Origin: Candidatus Nomurabacteria bacterium
GTDB taxonomy: Bacteria; Patescibacteriota; Minisyncoccia; Phycocordibacterales; UBA9973
Reading direction: 5' to 3'
Length of the DNA: 33,593 bases
NCBI GenBank assembly: GCA_027347985.1
Contig: DAIEQH010000003.1
Span: 1 to 33,593, forward strand
The notes beneath the pieces are model-generated. The model saw only the letters and a program-made list of their open reading frames with translations, was not told the DNA's origin and did not search any database. A program made the translations under genes and the position numbers. Shown piece by piece: positions 1-8,345 of this stretch. Positions within the stretch are counted from its first letter, which is position 1; the number at the start of each line of letters is the position of its first letter.

Positions 1-15
1 TGGTGTTGTAAAATT

Positions 16-1860
16 TTATTTTCCGTATAGCATATGCCCAGCAAGCATAAGATTATCTTTACCGATTAAATCGTCGACCAAAAGTGGCAATTCTACAATC
101 GGAGCGGTAAAACGTCTATCCATTTCCACTAGATATTTTTCTTGCATTGCTTTTCTCTTCCTTAGATAATCATTCGTAATAATTGATTTTGGCAGAATGA
201 AATTTGCCACAACAAGACTGGTAGGGACACCGATAGTTAGAAGTTCATCCATAGCCCGAGCCGCTTCTTCAATCGGAGTGGATTCAGGATACATCACGAA
301 ACTGAAAGTCGTTTGATTGATATCCTGTATCATATCAATGACTTCTTTGAAACGAGACTTGGTAATTTTATCAATTTCTGTTTCACCAGTTGAAGAAAAA
401 GTTTTGATTTCTATTTGCTTGCTCCAATCAACTGGCAATTCTAAAAGCCTCAATGTGTGTCCAGTCGGGGCGGTATCAAAGACGATAACTTCAAAATCTT
501 TTCGGGTGGCAAAATCAATAAACTTCTCGAAAGTAGCCATTTCTTCCGTGCAGGGCGAATTCAATTCTTCTTCAATAGCAATCACTCTTTGTTTGTCATA
601 TTTTTGTCTGGCCTCAACTAAAATTTTTTCTTTATATTCGGCAACCGCCTTAACTGGATCGATTCGACAAGCCCATAAACTTTTTTCACCATTGATTAAA
701 GTGGGCTGATCACTCACATCCTGCTCAAATATCTGGCTTAAGTGAGAAGCTGGGTCAGTTGTTAAAAGCAGAGTTTTATAACCTTGTTCGGCAATCCACA
801 AACCCGTTGCCGCCGCTACTGAAGTTTTTCCCACTCCTCCCTTGCCAGCAAAAAAGATTGTTCGTCTTTTATTGTTTTGAGGAATGAGTAATTGTTTTAT
901 TTTCTCATCAATTTTAGGAATATCGTCCAATGCAAATTTACTTTTATCTATAGTTATTTTTACTGGCTGATAATCTTTTAATTTAAGAGCTTGCTCGTGA
1001 AGTTTTTTGCCCATTTTTATTAATGATTTTTCACCCTTAATTTCGCCTGGTTCAAGCTCTATTAAAGTAATAGGGATAGAAAATTTGTTCTTTATAATTT
1101 CCAAAAACTCCTGCTGTTTGGCAAAACGCGCCAACATAAATGGATTATTGCAAACATCCTGAGGGTAAATGCCATTGATAATGAGTTCTTGTGAAGTAAT
1201 TTTAAGTTTAAGAAGTTCTGCTATTGAGCGTTCGGCTTCATAAATAGGGGTTACTTCAGGTCGTAGGACAAAAACGAATGTAGTTCTGGAAGTATCCCTC
1301 ATGGCTGCGATAGCTTGATCAAATTTAGCCTTTGACTCAGCCAGAGCAGCGGCTGGACCAATACAGGTTTCTCCACCGCCTTCTTTAGCGGCCTTTTCAA
1401 TAACACCACTCCATTCTACTGGCAACTCCAGAAGTCGCAGCGTATGTCCAGTCGGGGCAGTATCAAAAATCACTATTTCATATTCGGGTTTTTGTAAAAA
1501 GTCGGTAAAACGATCGAAGGCGGCCATTTCTGCCGTGCAAGGTGAATTCAATTGTTCTTCCAAAACCATAAAACTTTCTTCAGGAATCAAACCACGAAGC
1601 GGAGATAGCGTTCTTTCTTTATATTCAGCCGTAGCAACATCTGGGTCAAGTTCCATTGCAAAAAGATTTTCAGTTGTTTTAATTTTCGTAATCTTGTGAC
1701 CAATTTCTTGCTCAAAAACATCCGCTAAATTTGAAGCTGGGTCAGTGGTAACAATGAGAGTTTTTTTGCCAAGACCCGCGAAATATATCGCACTTGAAGC
1801 GGCCATTGTTGTTTTACCTACGCCGCCCTTACCTGAAAAGAAATAAAATTTCGTATTCAT
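16..1860 (-). CDS. arsA: ArsA-type arsenite efflux ATPase, tandem duplicated halves
   Basis: Two P-loops (FFSGKGGVGKTTMAASSA and FFAGKGGVGKTSVAAATG) and two VIFDTAPTGHTLRLLELPV motifs; start refined to MNTKF, directly after the arsD stop. Confidence 0.95.
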   Translation of the reverse strand: MNTKFYFFSGKGGVGKTTMAASSAIYFAGLGKKTLIVTTDPASNLADVFEQEIGHKITKIKTTENLFAMELDPDVATAEYKERTLSPLRGLIPEESFMVLEEQLNSPCTAEMAAFDRFTDFLQKPEYEIVIFDTAPTGHTLRLLELPVEWSGVIEKAAKEGGGETCIGPAAALAESKAKFDQAIAAMRDTSRTTFVFVLRPEVTPIYEAERSIAELLKLKITSQELIINGIYPQDVCNNPFMLARFAKQQEFLEIIKNKFSIPITLIELEPGEIKGEKSLIKMGKKLHEQALKLKDYQPVKITIDKSKFALDDIPKIDEKIKQLLIPQNNKRRTIFFAGKGGVGKTSVAAATGLWIAEQGYKTLLLTTDPASHLSQIFEQDVSDQPTLINGEKSLWACRIDPVKAVAEYKEKILVEARQKYDKQRVIAIEEELNSPCTEEMATFEKFIDFATRKDFEVIVFDTAPTGHTLRLLELPVDWSKQIEIKTFSSTGETEIDKITKSRFKEVIDMIQDINQTTFSFVMYPESTPIEEAARAMDELLTIGVPTSLVVANFILPKSIITNDYLRKRKAMQEKYLVEMDRRFTAPIVELPLLVDDLIGKDNLMLAGHMLYGK

Positions 1861-1861
1861 A

Positions 1862-2170
1862 TTATTTTTTATTAATAAACTTTTTAAATTCTTCAAGCGT
1901 TGGATATGCGCTGGTTTTAACGATTTTTCCTTCGTAAGTTGTGATTGGCAATATTTTTAGTTGCTGTTCTTGGATTAGTTTTATAACCTTAGGATTTTCT
2001 TTGAATTTTTGTGGGCTTTGAGTGATAAGATAACGTTCAACCTCTATACCCAACTTTTTAACTTCCGCTAATGTGTCTTGTAAGCTAATAAGCGTTTGGT
2101 CTGGGTTAGGACCGCATACGCCAGTTGAACAACACATTGGTGGATCATAAATGACAATTTTTTTACTCAT
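1862..2170 (-). CDS. arsD: ArsD arsenite metallochaperone / regulator
   Basis: N-terminal IYDPPMCCSTGVCGP motif with the Cys-Cys...Cys arrangement; lies between arsR and arsA. Confidence 0.95.
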   Translation of the reverse strand: MSKKIVIYDPPMCCSTGVCGPNPDQTLISLQDTLAEVKKLGIEVERYLITQSPQKFKENPKVIKLIQEQQLKILPITTYEGKIVKTSAYPTLEEFKKFINKK

Positions 2171-2191
2171 ATTGTTTGTTTAAATTAATGC

Positions 2192-2494
2192 TTAGCATTT
2201 TAATTTCTTTTCTTTTGTTATAATAATTTTTGTCAATAATTTATTTAATTCTTTTATCCTTTCTCTGTTAAGCGAATAATAAATCCATTTGCCTTCTCTG
2301 CGGTTTACGATCAAACCACCTTGCCGTAAAATTCCCAAATGGTGCGACACTAGATTTTGCGGAAGTTTTAATTCTTCGAATATTTCACAAACACATTTAT
2401 CTCCCGAAGCCAGAAATAGAACAATCCCAAGCCTTGTATTGTCGCTCAAGGCTTTTAACGGTTCCAGGAAAGTTTTTTGTTTCTTATTGTTCAT
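2192..2494 (-). CDS. arsR: ArsR/SmtB family metalloregulator
   Basis: LKALSDNTRLGIVLFLASGDKCVCEIFEEL...LVSHHLGILRQGGLIVNRREGKWIYYSL: winged helix with CVC metal box. Confidence 0.93.
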   Translation of the reverse strand: MNNKKQKTFLEPLKALSDNTRLGIVLFLASGDKCVCEIFEELKLPQNLVSHHLGILRQGGLIVNRREGKWIYYSLNRERIKELNKLLTKIIITKEKKLKC

Positions 2495-2499
2495 AACAA

Positions 2500-2531
2500 C
2501 ACATCAAATTATATTGATATGATATCATGTG
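2500..2531. promoter_or_regulatory. Putative ArsR operator (imperfect 32-bp palindrome)
   Basis: CACATCAAATTATATTGATATGATATCATGTG begins 6 nt upstream of the arsR ATG; outer arms CACAT/ATGTG with partial internal dyad symmetry. Confidence 0.5.
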
Positions 2532-2562
2532 GAAAGTAGATTGTAAAGAAGTATTTTAATTT

Positions 2563-3894
2563 TTATGGGTTAAGCGATATTTTCTTATTATTCAACAATA
2601 TTCTACTTTTTAAGCATCCCAATAATTCTCTCTTCTGAATATCTTCTCCCTCCTGTAATACATACTTAGCATAACTCCGTATATCGACACCAGATATATT
2701 CACCTTCTCTTTGGTACCCAGAAAAAATTTCTGCATTTTAGTAAATTTCTCAACATCAGCCTTAATTTTTTGTTTGATTTCAATTTCGTTGATATTAAGA
2801 TTTTCTATTAGATTTTCAAACTGTTTAATTAATTCTTTTTCTTCAATGTAGCCACATTTACAATTACCGTCTTTCGCTTTACTACAACCATAGTAGACAT
2901 AACGATGAGTGTTTCCATTTTTATGCTTCTTAAACTTCTCGCAAGCCGAAATGCCAGAATCACATAAACCACAAGCCATCATTTTGGTAAAGGCAAATTC
3001 TTTTCCTTCGGATCTCAAGATCTGGCTTTTAACTTGTTCTTGTACTAAATCGTAAAGTTCTTTAGTAATGATCGGTTCATGTTTGCCTGTGTACCAATTA
3101 CCACTGTTTCTGGGATATTCAAAAATTCCATAGTAAAAAGTATTACTCAATGTTCTATATAAATTACCCAAGCTAAGATGTTTCTTACCGGCGGCCGTTT
3201 TGAAATTGAGGTCAAATCTTAGCCAGTTGTAAACCTTCCTACCACTCCATTTTTCGTAAGCAACTTTCTCAAAGATTTTTTTGATAATGTGACCTCTCTC
3301 GGGATCTATAATTACCTGACACTTCCTATCCATCATTTTTTGATTTAAATATCCGGTTGGAGCTACGCCAGGCCATAGTCCCATTTCAACTCGGGTGCGT
3401 AATCCTCTTTTTACATTCACGCTTTTATTATCATTTTCTAGTTTAGCTTGCGAACAGAGAATCATCAAAAGAAACTTTTCATTTGGTGAATTTTTAAAGT
3501 GCTGTCCGTAAGTGCGAATCTCCATTAATAACTTTTGATCCATGAGGTCAACAATACTTCCTAAATCGCCAGCGTTTCTACTTAATCTATCGGGTGCCCA
3601 GGTCAGAATTCCATTAAATCTTCCTCGTCGTATATCTTCAAGAATTTCTTTGTAAACAGGTCGTTGCCCTGACTCTTTTGCCGAGTGAGATTCTCGCCTA
3701 ATTTCTACAACTTCCAATCCTTCTCTTTCAGCCATGCTAAGCATTTCTTTGATCTGGGAATCAATAGACAAAACTTGGCGTTCTTCTGATTCAGTACTTT
3801 TTCGTGCATACAAAACGTATTTAATTTTTATAGTTGGAGCAATAGCCATAGTGCCTATCAATCCAACATCTGCTTGTTTTTCCATGCCCGTCAC
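2563..3894 (-). CDS. Large serine recombinase (resolvase domain + recombinase domain + zinc ribbon)
   Basis: YVLYARKSTESEERQVLSIDSQ with catalytic Ser region, ILTWAPDRLSRNAGDLG, Cys cluster CGLCDSGISAC...CSKAKDGNCKC. Start may be the internal Met (MAIAPTIKIK, about 3849). Confidence 0.92.
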   Translation of the reverse strand: MTGMEKQADVGLIGTMAIAPTIKIKYVLYARKSTESEERQVLSIDSQIKEMLSMAEREGLEVVEIRRESHSAKESGQRPVYKEILEDIRRGRFNGILTWAPDRLSRNAGDLGSIVDLMDQKLLMEIRTYGQHFKNSPNEKFLLMILCSQAKLENDNKSVNVKRGLRTRVEMGLWPGVAPTGYLNQKMMDRKCQVIIDPERGHIIKKIFEKVAYEKWSGRKVYNWLRFDLNFKTAAGKKHLSLGNLYRTLSNTFYYGIFEYPRNSGNWYTGKHEPIITKELYDLVQEQVKSQILRSEGKEFAFTKMMACGLCDSGISACEKFKKHKNGNTHRYVYYGCSKAKDGNCKCGYIEEKELIKQFENLIENLNINEIEIKQKIKADVEKFTKMQKFFLGTKEKVNISGVDIRSYAKYVLQEGEDIQKRELLGCLKSRILLNNKKISLNP

Positions 3895-3991
3895 GATATC
3901 AGACTGGTTGGGTAAGTAAAGCTAGCATCGTTGGCAACGTGTTGGTAACTTTCCTTAACAAAATAGCTAGTCTGCGATAGGGTTGGGTTGG

Positions 3992-4018
3992 AATAATAGC
4001 TTAAAAAGTGCTATTATT
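3992..4018. terminator. Hairpin, possible terminator
   Basis: AATAATAGC-TTAAAAAGT-GCTATTATT, 9-bp perfect stem, followed by TCTTT on the + strand. Confidence 0.35.
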
Positions 4019-4078
4019 TCTTTACAAATTAATATTATTCAAAAGGCCTAACCCCTTGGAATTTCTGAGGATATGGTC

Positions 4079-4094
4079 TAAAAACTCGCTACAA
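4079..4094 (+). repeat. 16-bp exact direct repeat, copy 1 (TAAAAACTCGCTACAA)
   Basis: Identical to 4208-4223; part of it forms the 5' arm of the 12-bp hairpin. Confidence 0.8.
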
Positions 4095-4207
4095 GATAAA
4101 GAACCCTTCGTCAGGGTACTTGTAGCGAGTCATAATCGGAAACGGTTATGGGTGGGTCGCAAGATCCATCGCCCGGCGGAGGGCTCTTTGTCTATCTGCT
4201 AGGGTAT

Positions 4208-4223
4208 TAAAAACTCGCTACAA
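4208..4223 (+). repeat. 16-bp exact direct repeat, copy 2, ending 3 nt before the ATG at 4227
   Basis: TAAAAACTCGCTACAA, identical to 4079-4094. Confidence 0.8.
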
Positions 4224-4226
4224 AAT

Positions 4227-4817
4227 ATGTATAAAAGAATTCCAGTGATAAAACTCACTGGAACTGAACAATTCAAGAATGTAGGAAACAAAAATTTCTC
4301 TGTACTTGAGTTTTGGCGTTATGGATTTTCAAATCTTAATTCAAATGTTCTACGGGGAGCGCTAGCAGAATTTATTGTAGAAAATGCCTTAAGAAAAAAT
4401 AATGAAATTGATATTCGTAACCCATGGGGCGACTCGGATGTAATTTCTCCAAACGGAAAAAAGATTGAAGTGAAATGCTGTTCGTATATTCAGGATTGGG
4501 ATCAAAATGATTTTTCAAAAATTCTTTGGAGTGGTCTTAAAGCTAAGAGTTTATACTGGTCATCAGCAGTTAGTGCTTTTCCAAGAAGTCCTGCTGATTT
4601 TAAATCAGATATTTATGTACTGGCTCTTTTCAAGCACCAAGATCATACGACGCTCGATATACTTGATATGGACCAGTGGTGTTTTTGGGTACTGGCGAAA
4701 GAAAAAATAAAAGAGATAACAAAAAATGGGAACAGTATATCGCTTGTTAAACTTCAAAAATTTAATCTCGAGCCAATATCTTTTAATCTTCTATCAGAGG
4801 CTATATTGAGCATCTAA
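4227..4817 (+). CDS. PD-(D/E)xK-like nuclease family protein (putative)
   Basis: RGALAEFIVENAL...NPWGDSDVISPNGKKIEVKCCSYIQDWDQ: conserved E, D and ExK arranged as in PD-(D/E)xK folds. Confidence 0.6.
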   Translation: MYKRIPVIKLTGTEQFKNVGNKNFSVLEFWRYGFSNLNSNVLRGALAEFIVENALRKNNEIDIRNPWGDSDVISPNGKKIEVKCCSYIQDWDQNDFSKILWSGLKAKSLYWSSAVSAFPRSPADFKSDIYVLALFKHQDHTTLDILDMDQWCFWVLAKEKIKEITKNGNSISLVKLQKFNLEPISFNLLSEAILSI

Positions 4818-4822
4818 TTATT

Positions 4823-6274
4823 TTATAGTGCGTCAAATCTTGGTCCTTTAAATACAATTCCTCTGGCACCCCTACGACAATCTTTTTCTGCAATCTTTCC
4901 AAGAAGCAAAGAAAAAGCGTCAGCTAGGTCATCATGTTTTTCAATGCCAAAATTAAGTAATTGTTGGATAAGTATTTCCGCTCCTTTTTTGGGAAACAAT
5001 ACTTTTCCAGACTCTACCAGAAAACTAATAGATGTCAGTCGTCCGTACTTGTCATTGATAGATCGTACTCCCTCAGCAAGGTAATTTTGATGTTTAAGGT
5101 GATTTACAAAGGAAATTTGAAAACCGTTATCTTCAATAAAAAGCTTACTTCGACCAAGCGAAGCCGATATGGCTTTTGCTTGTTCAAGTATCTCCTGTGT
5201 TGTAAGTCTTTTGTTAATAATGTTGGGTAGAATATATACTCGTAGGTTCTCTCCGCGACTGCATACCTTAGCTGAAACCATGGCCGTATAATCTGCGTGG
5301 TCTTTAAGAGAAATGGCTAAATCAATACCAGTAGCGTAATAGCTATGAAAGCTATCGGGTGGTAGTAAATCATAATACTGGATCCATTCTCGTTTTATGG
5401 GTTGGTCTTCATTGCTGACGATATTAAGAAGGTATTCGCGTTGCCAAGCAATTTCATTTCCTGCTTTTCGTTTTTCTCTTTCAATATCTTCCATTGTAGG
5501 ATATTTACCGGGCCACAAGATTTGACCGTCTTTGATAAGCGAATACTCCTTAAAAATTCCATCTATCATTTTATTTTCAATATTTTCCTTGATACGCATG
5601 AGTAACGAATCTTCATGTAGGAGATTCCCGGCAATAACAAATCTGGTATTTTTCTGACCGATAGGGATAACTTCTCCGGTCCACCACTCGTAGGTTTTGT
5701 TCCTGCCTTCCCGTGTTCTTGTGGATTCTATATTTTCCAGATCGTCTCCAATCACCAGATCAGGGCGGTGTTGATTGTGTCTCATTCCACGAATACTCTG
5801 CTCGGAAGAAGCGGCGGTAATTCGGGCGTTTAATTTTGAAAACACTAAAGTCGAGGAACCCCATTCGTTAGACACCTCGCGAAATGGTCCAAGGTCATTC
5901 TTAAGAAGCACATTACTTTCAAGTTCGTTACGCAAGCTCATCATGAATTGTTTTGCTTGAGCCTGGGTTTGAGCAAGAATGAGGACGAATTTTTTCTGTT
6001 GTTTCCCGAGGATTGCCCAAATGGGGTAGGAGGTAGTCAGAATAGTAGATTTACTACTGCCACGGAAACTTACAATATAGAAGTTTCCAAGACTTTCGTT
6101 TTGGGTAAGATTGAATATTTCGTTGTGAAATAGAGCTGTCGGAGATGTGACATAATGGGCGAAATAGAAGTGAAAGAAATACCAGTGGCTATCTTTAGTT
6201 ATCGCCGTTCTTACTTTTTTGTCCTTTAGCATTTTTTCCACTAATTTTTGCTGAATCATTTGAATTGTTTTCAT
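4823..6274 (-). CDS. Phage terminase large subunit
   Basis: Walker A-like VSFRGSSKST, Walker B-like LVIGDDLEN, C-terminal nuclease-like TGIDLAISLKDHADYTA and ...KHDDLADAFSLLL. Start refined to MKTIQM. Confidence 0.88.
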   Translation of the reverse strand: MKTIQMIQQKLVEKMLKDKKVRTAITKDSHWYFFHFYFAHYVTSPTALFHNEIFNLTQNESLGNFYIVSFRGSSKSTILTTSYPIWAILGKQQKKFVLILAQTQAQAKQFMMSLRNELESNVLLKNDLGPFREVSNEWGSSTLVFSKLNARITAASSEQSIRGMRHNQHRPDLVIGDDLENIESTRTREGRNKTYEWWTGEVIPIGQKNTRFVIAGNLLHEDSLLMRIKENIENKMIDGIFKEYSLIKDGQILWPGKYPTMEDIEREKRKAGNEIAWQREYLLNIVSNEDQPIKREWIQYYDLLPPDSFHSYYATGIDLAISLKDHADYTAMVSAKVCSRGENLRVYILPNIINKRLTTQEILEQAKAISASLGRSKLFIEDNGFQISFVNHLKHQNYLAEGVRSINDKYGRLTSISFLVESGKVLFPKKGAEILIQQLLNFGIEKHDDLADAFSLLLGKIAEKDCRRGARGIVFKGPRFDAL

Positions 6275-6665
6275 ATTTATTTTGATTATCGCTAATAATA
6301 GTTGTGCCAAGTCTAAGGGCTTCACGCACAATTTTCTTTTGTTCAGGGGTTAATTCTTCCGTATCTTCCTTGGTGGTAATTTCTATCGTATTTTTGTAAT
6401 TGTCATTTCGATGTTTTAACCAGAAGCTGATGGCGGGGTAATTTTTTTCCTTAATAAGGGTTAATAACTGGCTCTCGCTCATGTCGTTTACCAGAGCGAC
6501 ACCGTCAACCAAAGCCTGATCCATTTCTTTAGAAAATTTAGGATCCTCTTTTTTCCAACGGTAAACACTATTTCTAGATACTCCGGTTTTTTCACAGGCA
6601 ACTTGCACGATTGGAACTTTTCTGAGTTCCGCGAAGAAACCATCTTGTAATTTATTTTTCTTCAT
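6195..6665 (-). CDS. Terminase small subunit-like, HTH-containing
   Basis: N-terminal HTH (VACEKTGVSRNSVYRWKKEDPKFSKEMDQAL); immediately upstream of and overlapping the large terminase. Confidence 0.7.
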   Translation of the reverse strand: MKKNKLQDGFFAELRKVPIVQVACEKTGVSRNSVYRWKKEDPKFSKEMDQALVDGVALVNDMSESQLLTLIKEKNYPAISFWLKHRNDNYKNTIEITTKEDTEELTPEQKKIVREALRLGTTIISDNQNKYENNSNDSAKISGKNAKGQKSKNGDN

Positions 6666-7935
6666 GGATTATTTTTACTTTATTACCAGTAAGCTTCTCG
6701 TACCGACGAATCACGAGATCGCAAAATATTGGCTCAAGTTCTATTCCATACACACGGCGATTAAGTTGTTCTCCGGCAACGAGTGTACTACCGGAACCAA
6801 GAAAACTGTCGAGAATAATTTCGCCAAGCCTGGTACAACGACGAATGGCCTTGTTGTGAAGTTGGGGAGGTTTTGAAGTTGCATGCTGTTCTTGATTTTT
6901 ACCAGATAGGCGTTTTTCCATCCATACACTTAAATGGTCGGATGCTTCATCTAGAAGATTGTTGCCGGTGGTCATTTCTTTATTCATAACCTCGTTCAGA
7001 TTTTGAATATTGGGAGCAATATACGGTCGTCCGCGAATTCCATAGGTGCATGGCTCATAACACTTGTTAAATGCAACCGTAGGAACAGGGTTCTGAGAAT
7101 TTTTTAACCATAAGCACACACGTTTGTTTTCAATACCAAGTTCACGGTAAAGTTCTTGGATTAATCCGATAAAAATTTGATCCGACCAGTAGAATATATG
7201 TGTATCTTTTTTGGCTACCAGAAGAGCGTTCACCATGCTTTTACGTAGAAATTCCTTGTAAGCCTTGTCTGTTCGATTGTCTATAACATTTCCACCGTAC
7301 TGTGCTTTTCCACCGATGCCTCCATTGTAATCGAGTGAAATATTATACGGCGGATCGTTATATATCATGGAAACTTTTTCATTTCCAAGCAGTCTTTTGA
7401 GAGCCAGTGGATCTTCAGCACTACCGCAAATTAATTTATGCGGACCCATAATAATCAGGTCGCCTAGTTTAGTTTTTGGAATCTTGATTTTGGCAAGCTC
7501 GGCTTTTTCGTCAAAATCATCATCTTCCGCTTCCAAATTTTCAGTCCATAATTTTGACAGATCAGCATCAGGAAAACCAACATCGCTTAATAGGTCCATT
7601 TGAAAAGATTTTAATTTCTCAAAGTCCCATTCGCCGTCGTTTAAATTACTTTCTAGAGCAATTTTTTCTCGTTCTTCATTGGAAAGTCTACGGTTAGGGG
7701 TAAGCACATTCACTTCCGTAATTCCGAGTTTAGTGAGAGCGGCCTTGCGTTGATTGCCGGACAAAATAGTATTGTCCTGGTCGACTACAATCACACTGTG
7801 AAAACCACGATCCTTAATTCGTTCCATTAATTGAGATAATTTCGCTTTTCCAATCTTGCGTGGGTTTTCTTTCCATACCTTCAAATCTTTAACTTTTTTA
7901 ACTCCCGAACTCCACACCAATTTTATTTTAGACAT
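6652..7935 (-). CDS. ParB/Srx-like domain fused to a DNA methyltransferase
   Basis: N-terminal WKENPRKIGKAKLSQLMERIKDRGFHSVIVVDQDNTILSGNQRKAAL (ParB-like); C-terminal IYNDPPYN and LDSFLGSGSTLVAGEQLNRRVYGIEL (amino-MTase motifs IV and I). Confidence 0.9.
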   Translation of the reverse strand: MSKIKLVWSSGVKKVKDLKVWKENPRKIGKAKLSQLMERIKDRGFHSVIVVDQDNTILSGNQRKAALTKLGITEVNVLTPNRRLSNEEREKIALESNLNDGEWDFEKLKSFQMDLLSDVGFPDADLSKLWTENLEAEDDDFDEKAELAKIKIPKTKLGDLIIMGPHKLICGSAEDPLALKRLLGNEKVSMIYNDPPYNISLDYNGGIGGKAQYGGNVIDNRTDKAYKEFLRKSMVNALLVAKKDTHIFYWSDQIFIGLIQELYRELGIENKRVCLWLKNSQNPVPTVAFNKCYEPCTYGIRGRPYIAPNIQNLNEVMNKEMTTGNNLLDEASDHLSVWMEKRLSGKNQEQHATSKPPQLHNKAIRRCTRLGEIILDSFLGSGSTLVAGEQLNRRVYGIELEPIFCDLVIRRYEKLTGNKVKIIHEEK

Positions 7936-7941
7936 AATTTT

Positions 7942-8007
7942 TTGCTGTTAAACTAATAAAAGCACCTCCAATTCTAAAATGGTTTAATGCTTTTAAAAAT
8001 TCAGCAA
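7942..8007 (-). other. Long imperfect hairpin in the leader of the ParB-MTase gene
   Basis: TTGCTG/CAGCAA outer stem and TAAAAGCA/TGCTTTTA inner stem; on the minus strand the loop side carries GGAGGTG about 30 nt upstream of the ATG. Confidence 0.35.
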
Positions 8008-8081
8008 CAAAAAAAAGACTGAATCAAAAAAACATAAAGCCAATTTAGTTAGGTTTACATTTCCTTAATCCAATCTTCTTT

Positions 8082-8124
8082 CGACACAATAGTATTTTGA
8101 GACAGTGCTCGATCTATTGTGTCG
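8082..8124. other. 11-bp perfect inverted repeat with 21-nt spacer
   Basis: CGACACAATAG (8082-8092) ... CTATTGTGTCG (8114-8124), in a ~400-nt gap between divergent gene blocks; flanked by AATTTAGTTAGGT / ACCTAAATT partial outer arms. Confidence 0.6.
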
Positions 8125-8345
8125 CAGTTGTTTTGATTAGACCTAAATTAATTAACCATTTATACTTTTGAATGAGTATGGTTGCCCAGCACTTTAGATC
8201 AATTAATTTTGGAATATTTTAAGTTAAAAAGGTACTAACCTAATAATATCACGTAGTAAAAAGGAGTCAACCGACTGTGGAATTAATCATATGTGGTTAC
8301 ACAATAAAGAGTGGAAAAATCAAGGGAAAATGATAAAATAATCTT

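Larger units (their letters stand above)
4044..4223 (+). ncRNA. Multi-hairpin structured leader / ncRNA candidate upstream of the PD-(D/E)xK ORF
   Basis: Consecutive stems: AGGCC/GGTCT + CCTTGG/CTGAGG; ACTCGCTACAAG/CTTGTAGCGAGT (12 bp) with apical ACCCT/AGGGT; CATAATCG-GAAA-CGGTTATG; TGGGTC-GCAA-GATCCA; GCCC/GGGC. Two stems have GNRA tetraloops. Confidence 0.55.

Noticed and set aside
317-709. 130-aa + strand ORF inside arsA
   Set aside because: Antisense to a strongly conserved coding region; no motif.
4068-4080. Group I intron S-element-like string (GGATATGGTCTA)
   Set aside because: Only a partial match; no convincing P, Q and R elements or P7 pairing found.
4054-4150. Hammerhead ribozyme core (CTGAGGA ... 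GGAAAC)
   Set aside because: CUGANGA-like and GAAA-like strings are present, but the intervening sequence does not form a stem II joining them; the GAAA is better explained as a tetraloop.
4008-4202. 64-aa + strand ORF over the structured intergenic region
   Set aside because: It overlaps the hairpin array, has no recognisable motif, and its composition is explained by the RNA-like structure.
4961-5230. + strand ORFs at 4961-5230, 5402-5605, 5775-5960 and 5948-6133 opposite the large terminase
   Set aside because: Antisense shadow ORFs of a recognisable gene.
6664-7603. ORFs 6664-6876(+), 6741-6929(-) and 7367-7603(+) within the ParB-MTase
   Set aside because: Overlap conserved MTase coding sequence in other frames; no independent evidence.
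7936-7970. Leader peptide GTG CTT TTA TTA GTT TAA upstream of the ParB-MTase
   Set aside because: The GGAG is too close to the GTG to act as its SD, and the peptide would be only five residues; not supportable.
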